Shown here: positions 49,717-58,890 of the stretch, one piece after another | How positions within the stretch are numbered: position 1 is the stretch's first letter | Layout of the letters: each line of letters opens with the position of its first letter | Assembly: GCA_015665315.1 (NCBI GenBank) | Contig: JADFAK010000022.1 | Span: 1-64,000, forward strand | Direction of reading: 5' to 3' | Length of the DNA: 64,000 nucleotides | Source of the DNA: Flavobacteriales bacterium | Lineage (GTDB): Bacteria; Bacteroidota; Bacteroidia; Flavobacteriales_D; Sanyastnellaceae | Translations under genes and position numbers: made by a program | Notes under the pieces: generated by a model | Seen by the model: only the letters and a program-made list of their open reading frames with translations | The model's database searches: none | Told to the model about the DNA's origin: nothing

Positions 49717-51006
49717 ATGGAAAACAAGATTGATTTTAGTTCATTCAAGCACATCTCCAAGGAAGAGTGGATTCAAAAGATTGAGGCCGAATTCAAAGGT
49801 CAGTCGATTGAAAATCTGAAATGGCCCACTTTTGACGGATTGGGAGAAGTTTTTTTAAGCGATTCAAGCGTTGAAGAAAATTGTTTTAGCACAGACATTC
49901 GTTCGGCTAAATCGAGCGCGAATCAGTGGGGAATTGAACTTACATTCGATGAATCGACGTGGCCGTTTTATGCCGAAATGGGAGCTGAAGGAGTCGATGT
50001 GCTAAATGTCGATGCTAAATTTGCTTTGACGAGTGAGCATTTTCATTTGCCGAATGGCGGAGAACCTAAATTGTTTATTGACGCAAAAAGTGAGGTGAAA
50101 CTCCTTGTGGACAACCCTATACCTCCCAATACATCGGGGCTAGACTGGGATAGTGATTCAGACAACGTTTCGACAATAAATGAGCTATTTCAAGTTCGTA
50201 AGTCACATAATGCTTCTTATTCTTTAGCATGCGCAAATGGCTTGGAATGGTCCAATAAAGGTGCCTATATAAGCGAAGAATTGGGATTTGCGCTGGCTCA
50301 TGGCCATGATTTGTTGGTTGAGCTAATGAAAAACGGAGCCACAATAGATGAGGCCAGTAGCTGTATTCAGTTCAAAATGGGTGTGGGAAATTCCTTCTTC
50401 AAAGAGATTGCCAAGTTTAGGGCTTTACGGACCTTGTGGAAGGCAATAATTAAGAGCTATGATCCGAAGAAGGACTCTTCTTTGACCACTTCGATTCGAG
50501 CTACCAATTCGCGTTGGAATAAGACTGGAATAGACGAACATACTAACCTGCTGAGAACTACCACCGAGGCAATGAGCGCTATAATTGGAGGAGTTGACAC
50601 CATGAATGTGCTTCCCTATAATGTGTTTTCAGCATCAAAATCGGAAGCTTATCGGTGGTCGCGCAATACACAGCTTTTACTTCGAGAGGAATCTTTCTTG
50701 AATCGTGTGATCGATCCAGGCTCTGGGAGCTACTACATTGAGGATTGGTCCGAAAAAATAGCCAATACGGCCTGGAGTATTTTTCAAAGTATAGAAAAGG
50801 AAGGAGGTTACTTTAAGTGTGAAGAGGATGGAAAACTTGATGAACTGTGCTTGAAATCGGCCGAAGAGCAAAAAGCAGAATTGCGCGCGGGAGAACGCGT
50901 ACTCATTGGGGCCAATATTCATGTGAACAAGAAGGCGGAACAGATCAATAGCTCCAATGAGGAGAGGCTTTCATTGGAAGTTGAGAAGCAAGTGCAGACT
51001 ATATAA
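49717..51006 (+). CDS. mutA: Methylmalonyl-CoA mutase small subunit
   Basis: I start at the ATG at 49717; the track's 49708 is a TTG. The protein is 429 residues. It has the mutase TIM-barrel fold with [16 protein letters not shown] at the N-terminus and later [75 protein letters not shown]. The C-terminal cobalamin-binding domain is absent, as expected for the non-catalytic subunit in Flavobacteriia. With MutB it interconverts methylmalonyl-CoA and succinyl-CoA in propionate metabolism. Confidence 0.92.
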   Translation: MENKIDFSSFKHISKEEWIQKIEAEFKGQSIENLKWPTFDGLGEVFLSDSSVEENCFSTDIRSAKSSANQWGIELTFDESTWPFYAEMGAEGVDVLNVDAKFALTSEHFHLPNGGEPKLFIDAKSEVKLLVDNPIPPNTSGLDWDSDSDNVSTINELFQVRKSHNASYSLACANGLEWSNKGAYISEELGFALAHGHDLLVELMKNGATIDEASSCIQFKMGVGNSFFKEIAKFRALRTLWKAIIKSYDPKKDSSLTTSIRATNSRWNKTGIDEHTNLLRTTTEAMSAIIGGVDTMNVLPYNVFSASKSEAYRWSRNTQLLLREESFLNRVIDPGSGSYYIEDWSEKIANTAWSIFQSIEKEGGYFKCEEDGKLDELCLKSAEEQKAELRAGERVLIGANIHVNKKAEQINSSNEERLSLEVEKQVQTI

Positions 51007-51016
51007 TTCATTCAGA

Positions 51017-53149
51017 ATGAGAGCGAATTTTCAGAATATAGATTGGAAGTTGGGGAGTGAAGTAAAATCAACTCCAAGTGAGGTAACAGAATTTGCCACG
51101 GCCGAAGGGATAGAGATTAAATCGGTATACACGGAAAGTGACTCCAAGGACTTGCCGCATGTGGGTTTTGGTGCTGGCTTTGCGCCGTATTTGCGCGGGC
51201 CTTACGGTTCGATGTATACCATTCGTCCGTGGACTGTTCGCCAGTACGCTGGATTCAGCACGGCCGAAGAGTCAAACGCGTTTTATCGACGGAATCTAGC
51301 GGCCGGACAGAAAGGGCTGAGTGTGGCTTTTGATCTTGCCACACACCGTGGTTATGATAGTGATCACCCAAGGGTGGAAGGCGATGTTGGCAAAGCAGGA
51401 GTGGCGATTGATTCGGTTTTGGATATGAAACTGCTTTTTGATCAGATTCCGCTCGACAAGATGTCGGTATCCATGACCATGAACGGCGCCGTGGTTCCGA
51501 TCTTGGCGTTTTATATCGTTGCAGCTGAAGAACAGGGCGTTTCTTGTGATAAGCTGACAGGAACTATCCAGAATGACATTCTCAAGGAATTTATGGTGCG
51601 GAATACCTATATCTATCCGCCAGCTCCTTCGATGCGCATCATTGCAGACATCTTTAAATATACGTCTGACAACATGCCGAAATTCAACAGCATCAGCATC
51701 TCGGGTTACCACATGCACGAAGCTGGAGCACCGGCCGATATTGAGTTGGCTTATACGTTACTCGACGGATTGGAGTACGTGCGCACAGGTGTGAAATCGG
51801 GCATGGATATCGATGCATTTGCGCCAAGATTGTCCTTTTTCTGGGCGATCGGCATGAATCACTTTATGGAAATCGCCAAGATGCGCGCGGCGCGGATGAT
51901 TTGGGCCAAACTCATCAAAGAATTCAATCCGAAAAACAACAAGTCATTGGCTCTAAGAACCCATTGCCAAACTTCAGGCTGGAGCTTAACGGAGCAGGAT
52001 CCTTTTAACAATGTGGCTCGAACTTGTGTAGAAGCATTGGCAGCCGCTATGGGTGGGACTCAGAGTCTGCACACCAATGCGCTGGACGAGGCCATTGCTT
52101 TACCAACAGACTTCTCGGCTCGCATTGCTCGAAACACACAGATCTATCTGCAAAAGGAAACCGATGTATGCAAGAGTGTAGATCCGTGGGGAGGTTCTCA
52201 TTATGTAGAAAGCCTAACGAATGACCTGATGGCCAAGGCTTGGGAGCACATCCAAGAAATCGAAAAGATGGGCGGTATGGCCAAGGCGATAGAGTCGGGA
52301 GTCCCCAAGCTTCGAATTGAAGAGGCTGCGGCAAGAAAACAAGCTCGAATCGACTCAGGAAAGGACATTATTGTAGGTATAAACGCCTATACTACAGACG
52401 ATGAACAGGATTTGGATATCCTAGAGGTGGACAATACAGCTGTTCGATTGGGGCAAATTGAAAGGCTCAAGACCTTGCGCAGCGAACGAGATGAATCGGC
52501 CTGTCAAAAGGCTTTAGAGGCGCTTACGGCTGGAGCAAAGGGGAATGACAATATTCTCGAATTGGCGGTAGTCGCGGCTAGAGAGAGAGCCAGTTTAGGT
52601 GAGATTTCATCGGCTTTGGAAAGCGTTTTCGGACGATACAAGGCACAAATCAACAGTGTTTCAGGAGTATATTCATCAGAATCAATGGATGATCAAGATT
52701 TTATCAATGCACGTGCGAAAGCCGACCAATTTGCCAAACAAAGCGGTCGACGACCACGAATTATGGTAGTGAAAATGGGCCAAGATGGGCATGACCGTGG
52801 GGCGAAGGTTATCGCCACTAGTTTTGCCGACATAGGTTTTGATGTGGATATCGGTCCGCTTTTCCAAACCCCCGAAGAAGCAGCGCGCCAGGCCATCGAG
52901 AATGACGTTCACATCGTAGGTGTGTCATCATTGGCAGCAGGACACAAAACCTTGGTCCCTCAGATTATCGATCAATTGAGAAAGCAGGGTAGGGAAGACA
53001 TCCTGGTTGTGGCCGGTGGAGTGATTCCAAAACAGGATTATTCATTCTTAGAAGAAGCTGGAGTAGCGGGGGTATATGGACCGGGTACCAAGATAGCTTT
53101 GGCGGCTCAAGAATTGCTCGATATTTTGATTGAAGCGTGGACCGATTAG
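51017..53149 (+). CDS. mutB: Methylmalonyl-CoA mutase large subunit
   Basis: I choose the ATG at 51017 ([13 protein letters not shown]), 10 bp after the mutA stop, giving 710 residues. The catalytic domain has [32 protein letters not shown] and [29 protein letters not shown]. The C-terminal B12-binding domain (about 578-705) has [13 protein letters not shown] with the cobalt-binding His, and [10 protein letters not shown]...GGVIP. The stop overlaps the stop of the convergent XRE gene by 4 bp, and its terminator (53206-53230) lies within that gene. Confidence 0.97.
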   Translation: MRANFQNIDWKLGSEVKSTPSEVTEFATAEGIEIKSVYTESDSKDLPHVGFGAGFAPYLRGPYGSMYTIRPWTVRQYAGFSTAEESNAFYRRNLAAGQKGLSVAFDLATHRGYDSDHPRVEGDVGKAGVAIDSVLDMKLLFDQIPLDKMSVSMTMNGAVVPILAFYIVAAEEQGVSCDKLTGTIQNDILKEFMVRNTYIYPPAPSMRIIADIFKYTSDNMPKFNSISISGYHMHEAGAPADIELAYTLLDGLEYVRTGVKSGMDIDAFAPRLSFFWAIGMNHFMEIAKMRAARMIWAKLIKEFNPKNNKSLALRTHCQTSGWSLTEQDPFNNVARTCVEALAAAMGGTQSLHTNALDEAIALPTDFSARIARNTQIYLQKETDVCKSVDPWGGSHYVESLTNDLMAKAWEHIQEIEKMGGMAKAIESGVPKLRIEEAAARKQARIDSGKDIIVGINAYTTDDEQDLDILEVDNTAVRLGQIERLKTLRSERDESACQKALEALTAGAKGNDNILELAVVAARERASLGEISSALESVFGRYKAQINSVSGVYSSESMDDQDFINARAKADQFAKQSGRRPRIMVVKMGQDGHDRGAKVIATSFADIGFDVDIGPLFQTPEEAARQAIENDVHIVGVSSLAAGHKTLVPQIIDQLRKQGREDILVVAGGVIPKQDYSFLEEAGVAGVYGPGTKIALAAQELLDILIEAWTD

Positions 53150-53523
53150 AGCTCAGATTTGAACTCTTCAAACGTGCCGTCAGTATAAAAAATCAACACT
53201 TTAGAGGCTACCTTTTTGGTAGCCTTTTTTGTGGGAATTGATTGTTCAGGAACAGTCGGACTATCCGTGTCATTTTCGACCAAAGGCAACTCGTTTGTTA
53301 CATTTGTAACAGGAGCGATCATCGGGTCTTTCCCGTGCAAGAGCCATGCATTGTTGATCTGCGGAAAATGCGTGGAAAGCTTGATAATGAAGTCTAGACT
53401 GGGCTTGTTGCGTCCGTTGAGTATATGGCTCAGGGCCGAGCGTTGGATGCCCATTTGCTCGGCAAACTCTTTGGGAGTGATCTCCAGGTGATCAAGTACT
53501 TGTTGGATTCTTTCTTGGAACAT
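53146..53523 (-). CDS. XRE family helix-turn-helix transcriptional regulator
   Basis: This 125-residue protein has a classical HTH_3 domain at residues 4-62: [59 protein letters not shown]. The C-terminal 60 residues are polar with Lys-rich [10 protein letters not shown], and no other domain is visible. It is single, convergent with mutB. Four TTACA-N2-TGTA sites, three around its start codon and one in the coding region, suggest that it regulates itself. The target genes are unknown. Confidence 0.9.
   Translation of the reverse strand: MFQERIQQVLDHLEITPKEFAEQMGIQRSALSHILNGRNKPSLDFIIKLSTHFPQINNAWLLHGKDPMIAPVTNVTNELPLVENDTDSPTVPEQSIPTKKATKKVASKVLIFYTDGTFEEFKSEL
53206..53230 (+). terminator. 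Rho-independent terminator for mutB inside the XRE gene
   Basis: GGCTACC (53206-53212) and GGTAGCC (53218-53224) form a perfect 7-bp stem around a five-T loop, followed by six T residues on the plus strand. It lies 57 bp downstream of the mutB stop. On the minus strand these bases code for KKATKKVA in the XRE protein. Confidence 0.75.
53296..53311. promoter_or_regulatory. TTACA-N2-TGTA palindrome inside the XRE coding sequence
   Basis: The sequence TGTTACATTTGTAACA is a perfect palindrome apart from its two-base spacer. It matches the outer site at 53587-53602 base for base in both arms. It is 225 bp from the nearest promoter-proximal copy, a distance at which looping is possible. Confidence 0.4.
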
Positions 53524-53602
53524 TACAGTTGTACAATGTAGACGTTACAAATGTATAAAACCGTGTGGATACTAGCAAGACAAGAATGTTACATGTGTAA
53601 CA
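53521..53602. promoter_or_regulatory. Array of three TTACA-N2-TGTA operator-like sites at the XRE promoter
   Basis: Core sites are at 53523-53533 (TTACAGTTGTA, spanning the start codon), 53545-53555 (TTACAAATGTA) and 53589-53599 (TTACATGTGTA, within a perfect TGTTACA/TGTAACA palindrome at 53587-53602). Centres are 22 and 44 bp apart, about two and four helical turns, so proteins bound there would lie on one face of the DNA. This is consistent with autoregulation by the XRE protein. The binding protein is inferred. Confidence 0.5.
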
Positions 53603-53746
53603 TGCTTATCGCAAAAGTTGCTCGTTTTATAGTACAACAGCATAAATCCGCGTGTTCAATCGCTACAATTAAGCGACCCATACCAACTGAATGTCAGTCA
53701 TTTGCGCTCGTCGCTGATTCAAATTATTCAGATGTAAACTCGCTGA

Positions 53747-54691
53747 TTATTCGAAAAACTGACCTGAAACAGGCTGAGAACCGCGTAAAAAATCCTCGAT
53801 TGGGATACGCTTTTTGCCCTCCATTTGGATGTCGAGAATTTGGATACTTCCGGACCCGCAGCCAACGAACAAATAACTCTTTTCGTCGCTGAGAATTTCC
53901 CCTGGCTCGGCCTCCTGATTTACGGCAATCGAGGTGAAAAATTTAACAGTCTTTCCATTCAATGTCGACCACGAAGCGGGGTAAGGTGAGAGTCCGCGAA
54001 TATGATTGTGAACCAGGAGGCAATCCTCCTTCCAATCAATGCGGCAATCCTCCCGAAAAAGTTTGGGTGCTGATTTCAATTCGGCTTCATCTTGGAAAAA
54101 ACTCGACTGGTCACTGGCATGGGCATTTCCCTGGGCAATTTTGTCAATAGTACTCACCAAGGTTTTGGCTCCCAAGCGCATCATTTCGTCGTGAATAAGT
54201 CCGGCCGAGTCGTTTTCAAGGATAGGCATGCTGGCTTGTTCAATGATGGCCCCCGTATCGATTTCCTTGGTGATGAAAAAAGTTGTGACCCCAGTTTCCG
54301 ATTCGCCATTCATGATCGCGCGATTGATAGGAGCGGCGCCGCGGTATTGTGGGAGGAGTGAGCCATGCAGGTTGATAGTCCCCAGCTCTGGCATCGTCCA
54401 CACAACCTCAGGAAGCATGCGAAAAGCGACTACTACGAAGAGATCGGCCTTCCAGGATTCAAGTTGCTCGATGAATTCGGAGTCTCTTAATTTTATGGGT
54501 TGCGCACAAGGCAAATGATGCTGAACAGCGTAATCCTTGACTGCAGAAGATCGAATTTTCTTTCCGCGGCCGGCCTGTTTGTCGGGGACAGTAACAACGC
54601 CAACTACTTCATGTGAGCTAGCGTGAATTGCTTTGAGAGATTCAACGGCAAATTCGGGAGTTCCCATAAAGACTATTCTAAGATTCTTCAC
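53747..54691 (-). CDS. fmt: Methionyl-tRNA formyltransferase
   Basis: Fmt formylates the initiator Met-tRNA. The 314-residue protein starts with a GTG at 54691 (MKNLRIVFMGTPEFAVESLKAI). It has the folate-binding HGSLLPQYRGAAPINRAIMNGE motif with its SLLP signature, then TGVTTFFITKEIDTG. The C-terminal domain includes NHIRGLSPYPASWSTLNGKTVKFF. Length is normal for the family. It begins a group of minus-strand genes with MATE. Confidence 0.95.
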   Translation of the reverse strand: MKNLRIVFMGTPEFAVESLKAIHASSHEVVGVVTVPDKQAGRGKKIRSSAVKDYAVQHHLPCAQPIKLRDSEFIEQLESWKADLFVVVAFRMLPEVVWTMPELGTINLHGSLLPQYRGAAPINRAIMNGESETGVTTFFITKEIDTGAIIEQASMPILENDSAGLIHDEMMRLGAKTLVSTIDKIAQGNAHASDQSSFFQDEAELKSAPKLFREDCRIDWKEDCLLVHNHIRGLSPYPASWSTLNGKTVKFFTSIAVNQEAEPGEILSDEKSYLFVGCGSGSIQILDIQMEGKKRIPIEDFLRGSQPVSGQFFE

Positions 54692-54701
54692 GATGGTAAA
54701 A

Positions 54702-56048
54702 TTAAACTTTAACGTACTTCCAGTTGCTGAATCTTAGCACAAGTAAGGCTGAGAGGGCAATGGATCCAAAATACAGGTAGTCATTCATCCACACTTTGTA
54801 GATAGGCTGTGGGTAAACGACGGTTACAAAATAGGTAAGAACGAGGTAACCGAGGCTAGCACCGAATTCGATCATCATGGCGATTTTGGTCTTTCCACAT
54901 CCTTCCACGGCATTCAGAAAGACCGATGAGAAGCAGGTCAGTATAAATGCAAAATATACTGTGAGCATCGATTTTTTCGTGAGGAAGAGAATTTCGACAT
55001 CCTGGGAATAGATCGATGTGATGAAATCGGGATAGAGTAACATACCATGACTCAAAAGGAACATGCCTGCGAGGTTAAGCAATACCAATTTGCCCAAGAC
55101 CTTATTCAATAAGTGTTGTTTGTTCTCCGCAATAAGGCCTGAAACGTAGGTTTTCGTCGTTTGAGAAATACCCATAATAGTCACAAAAACCATCATGTAC
55201 ATGAATCGGATTATCTGGGAAGACATTAGCTCCTTTTCGCCGAGCTTCTCAATAAGGGTAAAAAACACCGTCCACGTAGCAAGTGCAGCAACCTGTTGAG
55301 CCATGATAGGCGCGCTCAGATTCAGAATTTTCTTGGTCTCACGAAAAGATAGAATGCTCAAGTACTTCCAGATAGAATACTTAGCCCATATGGCATCTCG
55401 TCGCAGGTAGATAACTAAGAAAAGGAGGTTGAGTACCTCTGCGATTAGTGTGGCGTAGGCAGCTCCTTGGATTCCGAGGGCAGGAGCTCCCCAGTTTCCA
55501 AAAATCAACATCCAGTCTAGTCCGAGATTGAAGCCTGCCGTAATGAGTGTGGAGTAGATTAGGATTCGGGTATTGGCGACGCCCATGTACAGGGCGGTGA
55601 TGATAAGGGAGGGCATGTACACTAGGAGGCCGAAAAGGCGGATAGTCAAGTAGCTCGACATGTGTGCTCTCACTTCGTCGGACTCGACCAGGAAGTTGAG
55701 GAGCGGACTCATAATGCTTAGCATGAGTGCCAGCAATGAAACGCCTAGAATAATGCTAAGTAGGAGCGTGTTTGAAAACACTTGGCCAATCTGCTCGAAG
55801 AGTTTGGCTCCGTAACGTCTCGCAATTATTATCTGCGCTCCCGACGCAAGTCCAATCCCGAGCATCAATAAGGTAATGAAAAGCATCGACCCGAGACCGG
55901 CGCCATTCATGACATTCATGCCGACCCGGCTTAGAAAAGCATTGTCGGTAAGTACAACGATAAACTGTACGAAGCCGCCCAGGGATATTGGTATAGCGAC
56001 CTTTAAAAGACCTTTGGTCGAAATGTCTAAGTCGTGGCTACTTGACAT
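54702..56048 (-). CDS. MATE family efflux transporter
   Basis: I start at the ATG at 56048 (MSSSHDLDISTKGLLKVAIPISLGGFVQ); the track's 56069 is a TTG. The protein is 448 residues with twelve helices, and shows the MATE features VLTDNAFLSRVG, LGIGLASGAQIIIARRYGAKLFEQIGQVF and FNAVEGCGKTKIA-like motif (LNAVEGCGKTKIAMMIE). These proteins use Na+ or H+ gradients to export organic cations. It overlaps the trmH-like gene by 11 bp upstream and ends 10 bp before fmt. Confidence 0.9.
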   Translation of the reverse strand: MSSSHDLDISTKGLLKVAIPISLGGFVQFIVVLTDNAFLSRVGMNVMNGAGLGSMLFITLLMLGIGLASGAQIIIARRYGAKLFEQIGQVFSNTLLLSIILGVSLLALMLSIMSPLLNFLVESDEVRAHMSSYLTIRLFGLLVYMPSLIITALYMGVANTRILIYSTLITAGFNLGLDWMLIFGNWGAPALGIQGAAYATLIAEVLNLLFLVIYLRRDAIWAKYSIWKYLSILSFRETKKILNLSAPIMAQQVAALATWTVFFTLIEKLGEKELMSSQIIRFMYMMVFVTIMGISQTTKTYVSGLIAENKQHLLNKVLGKLVLLNLAGMFLLSHGMLLYPDFITSIYSQDVEILFLTKKSMLTVYFAFILTCFSSVFLNAVEGCGKTKIAMMIEFGASLGYLVLTYFVTVVYPQPIYKVWMNDYLYFGSIALSALLVLRFSNWKYVKV

Positions 56049-56715
56049 TGTTCGAATTCCATTTCTCAATGATTTTGGCTGAGGCTCTGATAGACTTAGT
56101 CATCCATTCCAGTTTAAGGTCGGCCTGCTCTTCTTGTGAGAGATTCCAGTCTATCTTCTGTTCGATTAATTGGTTTCTGACTTCATACAGGCAGAGGGCT
56201 GCGGCTACGGAGATATTGAAGCTTTCGGTAAAACCGTACATAGGAATTTTGACAAAGCCATCGGCGTTATCAATGACTGTTTGTGACATCCCTTTGTCTT
56301 CGGTACCAAATACCAAAGCGGTTTTGTGAGTTAGATCAAGTTCGTTGATGAGGCAATCATCTTTGTGTGGGGTAGTGGCAATGATTTTATAGCCTTGTTC
56401 TTTGAGGGAATTTAAGCACTTGAGTGTGTTTTGTTCTTTTTCTTGGTAGCGCTTTACAGTAAGCCACTTTCGAGAACCGACGGAAATGCCTTTGGTCACA
56501 CTAAAAGGGTTGACGTTTTCTATAGCGTGAATATCCTGGATGCCAAAGCAATCGCAACTCCTTAATACGGCGCTTGCATTGTGGGGTTGGTATAAGTCCT
56601 CTAATACCACAGTCACGTGCCGCGTTCTCTTGTTCAAGATGTTCTCAAACAAGGTGGCTCGTTCCTCAGTCATAAAAGATGACAAGTGTTCTATAAGGTC
56701 TGTTATGTTTTTCAT
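56038..56715 (-). CDS. trmH: TrmH family RNA 2'-O-methyltransferase
   Basis: I use the ATG at 56715 (MKNITDLIEHLSSF), because the longer reading to 56757 runs through the terminator of the HU gene. The protein is 225 residues. SPOUT motifs are present: VVLEDLYQPHNASAVLRSCDCFGIQDIHAIE, ALVFGTEDKGMSQTVID, and IPMYGFTESFNISVAAALCLYEV. This matches TrmH, which methylates G18 in tRNA. The 3' end overlaps the MATE gene by 11 bp. Confidence 0.9.
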   Translation of the reverse strand: MKNITDLIEHLSSFMTEERATLFENILNKRTRHVTVVLEDLYQPHNASAVLRSCDCFGIQDIHAIENVNPFSVTKGISVGSRKWLTVKRYQEKEQNTLKCLNSLKEQGYKIIATTPHKDDCLINELDLTHKTALVFGTEDKGMSQTVIDNADGFVKIPMYGFTESFNISVAAALCLYEVRNQLIEQKIDWNLSQEEQADLKLEWMTKSIRASAKIIEKWNSNNVK

Positions 56716-56728
56716 CGCAATAGGGAAC

Positions 56729-56755
56729 AAAAAAGGCCGACACTTGAGGTCGGCC
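56729..56755 (-). terminator. Rho-independent terminator after the HU gene
   Basis: A perfect 7-bp stem, GGCCGAC/GTCGGCC (56735-56741 and 56749-56755), has a 7-nt loop and is followed on the minus strand by six T residues. It starts 25 bp after the HU stop codon. Confidence 0.9.
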
Positions 56756-56780
56756 ATTCTTGAATTTCTAAAGGGGATAA

Positions 56781-57053
56781 TTACTTAACCTTTACAGATA
56801 AGTCAGCTCCCGCCTTAAATTTCACAACTTTTTTCGCTTGGATAGTAATTTCCTTTCCAGTCTGTGGGTTACGACCTTTACGTGCCGCACGCTCAGATAC
56901 TGAGAACGATCCGAAACCTACCAATGCAACACGGTCACCTTTCTTAAGTGCGTCTGCAGTAGTGTCAATAAATGCATCAAGAGCCTTCTTTGCGTCAGCT
57001 TTCGAAATTCCGGCTGATCCAGCCATTGAGTCAATCAATTCTGCTTTGTTCAT
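56781..57053 (-). CDS. hup: HU family DNA-binding protein
   Basis: I use the ATG at 57053 ([28 protein letters not shown]), giving 90 residues, the exact usual length for HU. The DNA-binding arm is visible as [29 protein letters not shown], followed by [13 protein letters not shown]. It wraps and bends DNA in the nucleoid. A candidate TAnnTTTG promoter is directly upstream and a strong terminator downstream, so it is a single-gene transcript. Confidence 0.96.
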   Translation of the reverse strand: MNKAELIDSMAGSAGISKADAKKALDAFIDTTADALKKGDRVALVGFGSFSVSERAARKGRNPQTGKEITIQAKKVVKFKAGADLSVKVK

Positions 57054-57097
57054 AGTAATAAATTTTAAACGTGCTGAACTTTGGTGTTCAACTGAAA

Positions 57098-57130
57098 CAA
57101 ATATATACACGGAAAACCACGCCCCGCAAG
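57098..57130 (-). promoter_or_regulatory. Candidate promoter of the HU gene
   Basis: On the minus strand TATATTTG (57105-57098) is a perfect TAnnTTTG box. CTTG at 57130-57127 is at the right distance (21 nt between) for a -33 box. The start would lie about 40 nt before the ATG. The rest of the 319-bp gap up to 57372 shows nothing else that I can support. Confidence 0.5.
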
Positions 57131-57372
57131 CATTCTAGCGGAAAACGGGTCATTTTGTTGAAAAGTACGGTGTTTTGTTAATAACCATGAGTGTATTTGG
57201 CTCAAATCGACGTTGTAAGGGCTGTTCAGGCGAGTAGGGAGGCGTGTGAAAAACCAGATTAATGTGAATAACGTGTGAATAGCGAGAGCCAAAAGAGAGG
57301 TGATCGCACGATCCGAAAAATTCGTCTGCACATCACATTAACAGGAGGAGAAGCGCGAAGCGGCTGATTATT

Positions 57373-58212
57373 TTATTGGGCATCGATGATACGCGTCCAA
57401 AATGCCGCGTTCGGCCTTTTCCGATAATCTTTGCTTTGGTGAATGTGTATTATTGTGTTTTCGGGACTCAGAAGAATAGAGGTAGGGAAAACGGTTTCTG
57501 AGACAAATCCGAACACTTGAAAACCAAATGGCAGTCCGTTTGAATGTTGGATTCCTAACCTTTTGATTTCACGATTGTCTTGATCGTATAGTACTTTGAG
57601 TTGTCCGCTCAAAGAGCCCTCCATACTCGCGGCGTACTTTTGAGGAACAGGTGCAATGGCATAGACAGCGACTTTTTCGTTGTTCATCAATTCATAGTTG
57701 TCTTCTAATTCATTGATTTGAGCCACGCAAAAAGGGCACCAATTGCCGCGATGAAAAACGAGTAGTTTGAATTTGCCCTTGTCCTTGATGGGGTCATAAG
57801 CCGATCCGTTGGCTTGTTTTAGATCCAATGCCGTTAATTCGTCACCGATTTTCAGTTGAATGCTGTGAGAGAGTTTGGCGTACCACATATTGTAGAGGAT
57901 CCAGCCCAACAGGGAAATAGCTGCAATCCAAACGGCCGAATCAAACATGGCCGAATTAAAGAATCGATCGCCGATAGTAATAAGCGTCGCCGCGGCAGTT
58001 GTAGCCGAAAGGATGACCTGCAATGTTGCGGTCGCTTTTGGTTTGACAAGATATATGATAGCGAAGAAACTAAAGGGAAGGGCACAAGCCAAGAAGCACG
58101 AAAACCATATCAGCTGTGCATCGTTTGTGAAATACTGCACTACGCAATAGATCATGGCAATTGCCAGGAATGCGACATATGAAGAAATGAAAATGGGTTT
58201 TAGGCGATTCAT
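57373..58212 (-). CDS. Membrane-anchored peroxiredoxin/redoxin family protein
   Basis: I use the ATG at 58212 (MNRLKPIFISSYVAFLAI); the track's 58218 is a TTG. The protein is 279 residues. Four hydrophobic helices (about 7-28, 36-56, 63-85 and 90-112) are followed by a thioredoxin-fold domain (about 125-279) with KLLVFHRGNWCPFCVAQINELEDNYE, a CPFC motif like that of AhpC/TSA-type redoxins. The helices place the fold at the membrane. It is divergent from the thioesterase gene. Confidence 0.82.
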   Translation of the reverse strand: MNRLKPIFISSYVAFLAIAMIYCVVQYFTNDAQLIWFSCFLACALPFSFFAIIYLVKPKATATLQVILSATTAAATLITIGDRFFNSAMFDSAVWIAAISLLGWILYNMWYAKLSHSIQLKIGDELTALDLKQANGSAYDPIKDKGKFKLLVFHRGNWCPFCVAQINELEDNYELMNNEKVAVYAIAPVPQKYAASMEGSLSGQLKVLYDQDNREIKRLGIQHSNGLPFGFQVFGFVSETVFPTSILLSPENTIIHIHQSKDYRKRPNAAFWTRIIDAQ

Positions 58213-58269
58213 GCTCAATTATTTTTTGGGGCAAAGGTACATCTTGAATCAATGTAACGGTTCAGTTTC

Positions 58270-58277
58270 TACATTTG
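58270..58277 (+). promoter_or_regulatory. Possible -7 box of the thioesterase gene
   Basis: TACATTTG matches TAnnTTTG, 16 bp before the thioesterase start. On the opposite strand TACCTTTG (58239-58232) would serve the redoxin gene, 19 bp before its start. The -33 boxes are not obvious. Confidence 0.35.
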
Positions 58278-58293
58278 CGCAAAAGAGAGATGT

Positions 58294-58689
58294 ATGAAGA
58301 GTAGTTGTCAGATTGAAGTGAGGTTTAAAGATCTAGATGCATTGGGGCATGTCAACAATGCCGTGTATTTTACCTACTTCGAACAAGCACGGATCAAGTT
58401 TTTTGCCGACCACCTAGAGCAGTGGAATTGGGCGGAACAAGGTCTGCTTCTCGCTCACTCAGAAATAGATTATTTGATTCCACTGTATCTTAATGAAAAA
58501 GTAACCGTAGACACTTGGTGTTCTCGTTTGGGTAGGAAAAGTCTGACATTCATGTACGAAGTCTTTACCGAAAAAAATGGAAGCAGGACAAAAGTGGCCT
58601 CAGGGTCATCTGTTTTAGTGTGTTACGACTATAAGGAAAAGTGTACAATTGTCATTCCTGAGGACTGGAGATCGAAATTGATGGGTTGA
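58294..58689 (+). CDS. Acyl-CoA thioesterase (4-hydroxybenzoyl-CoA thioesterase family)
   Basis: This 131-residue hotdog-fold enzyme has the YbgC/4HBT motif EVRFKDLDALGHVNNAVYFTYFEQARIKFF, in which the Asp and His-Val-Asn-Asn residues are typical of the catalytic site. It then has WAEQGLLLAHSEIDYLIPLYLNEKVTVDTW. It hydrolyses acyl-CoA thioesters; the natural acyl group is unknown. It stands alone on the plus strand. Confidence 0.88.
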   Translation: MKSSCQIEVRFKDLDALGHVNNAVYFTYFEQARIKFFADHLEQWNWAEQGLLLAHSEIDYLIPLYLNEKVTVDTWCSRLGRKSLTFMYEVFTEKNGSRTKVASGSSVLVCYDYKEKCTIVIPEDWRSKLMG

Positions 58690-58812
58690 TTGTTTAGATT
58701 CATCGAGGATAATTGATTATTGAGCGACAATAGTGATGTTCTGGCGAATTTTGGCTGGTATTTGGGCTCTAAATAATCACATAACATTGGGGATAAATAG
58801 CTATTTGACTTC

Positions 58813-58844
58813 TTGGTATATTGGATAGCGCTTACCTATATTTG
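58813..58844 (+). promoter_or_regulatory. Candidate promoter of the SprB-repeat protein gene
   Basis: TATATTTG (58837-58844) is a perfect TAnnTTTG box. TTGG at 58813-58816 lies 20 nt upstream as a -33 element. Transcription would start about 40 nt before the ATG at 58891. Confidence 0.5.
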
Positions 58845-58890
58845 ACAGATTAAATAAAAAACTAACTCAGTATTTACAAATTCATTTGAA

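Noticed and set aside
53551-53892. 113-residue plus-strand ORF upstream of the XRE gene
   Set aside because: It overlaps the operator array and the 3' end of fmt on the other strand, and its translation has no recognisable features.
57065-57331. 88-residue minus-strand ORF upstream of HU
   Set aside because: It covers the HU promoter and overlaps it; the sequence is not conserved-looking and the HU gene starts within the same transcript region.
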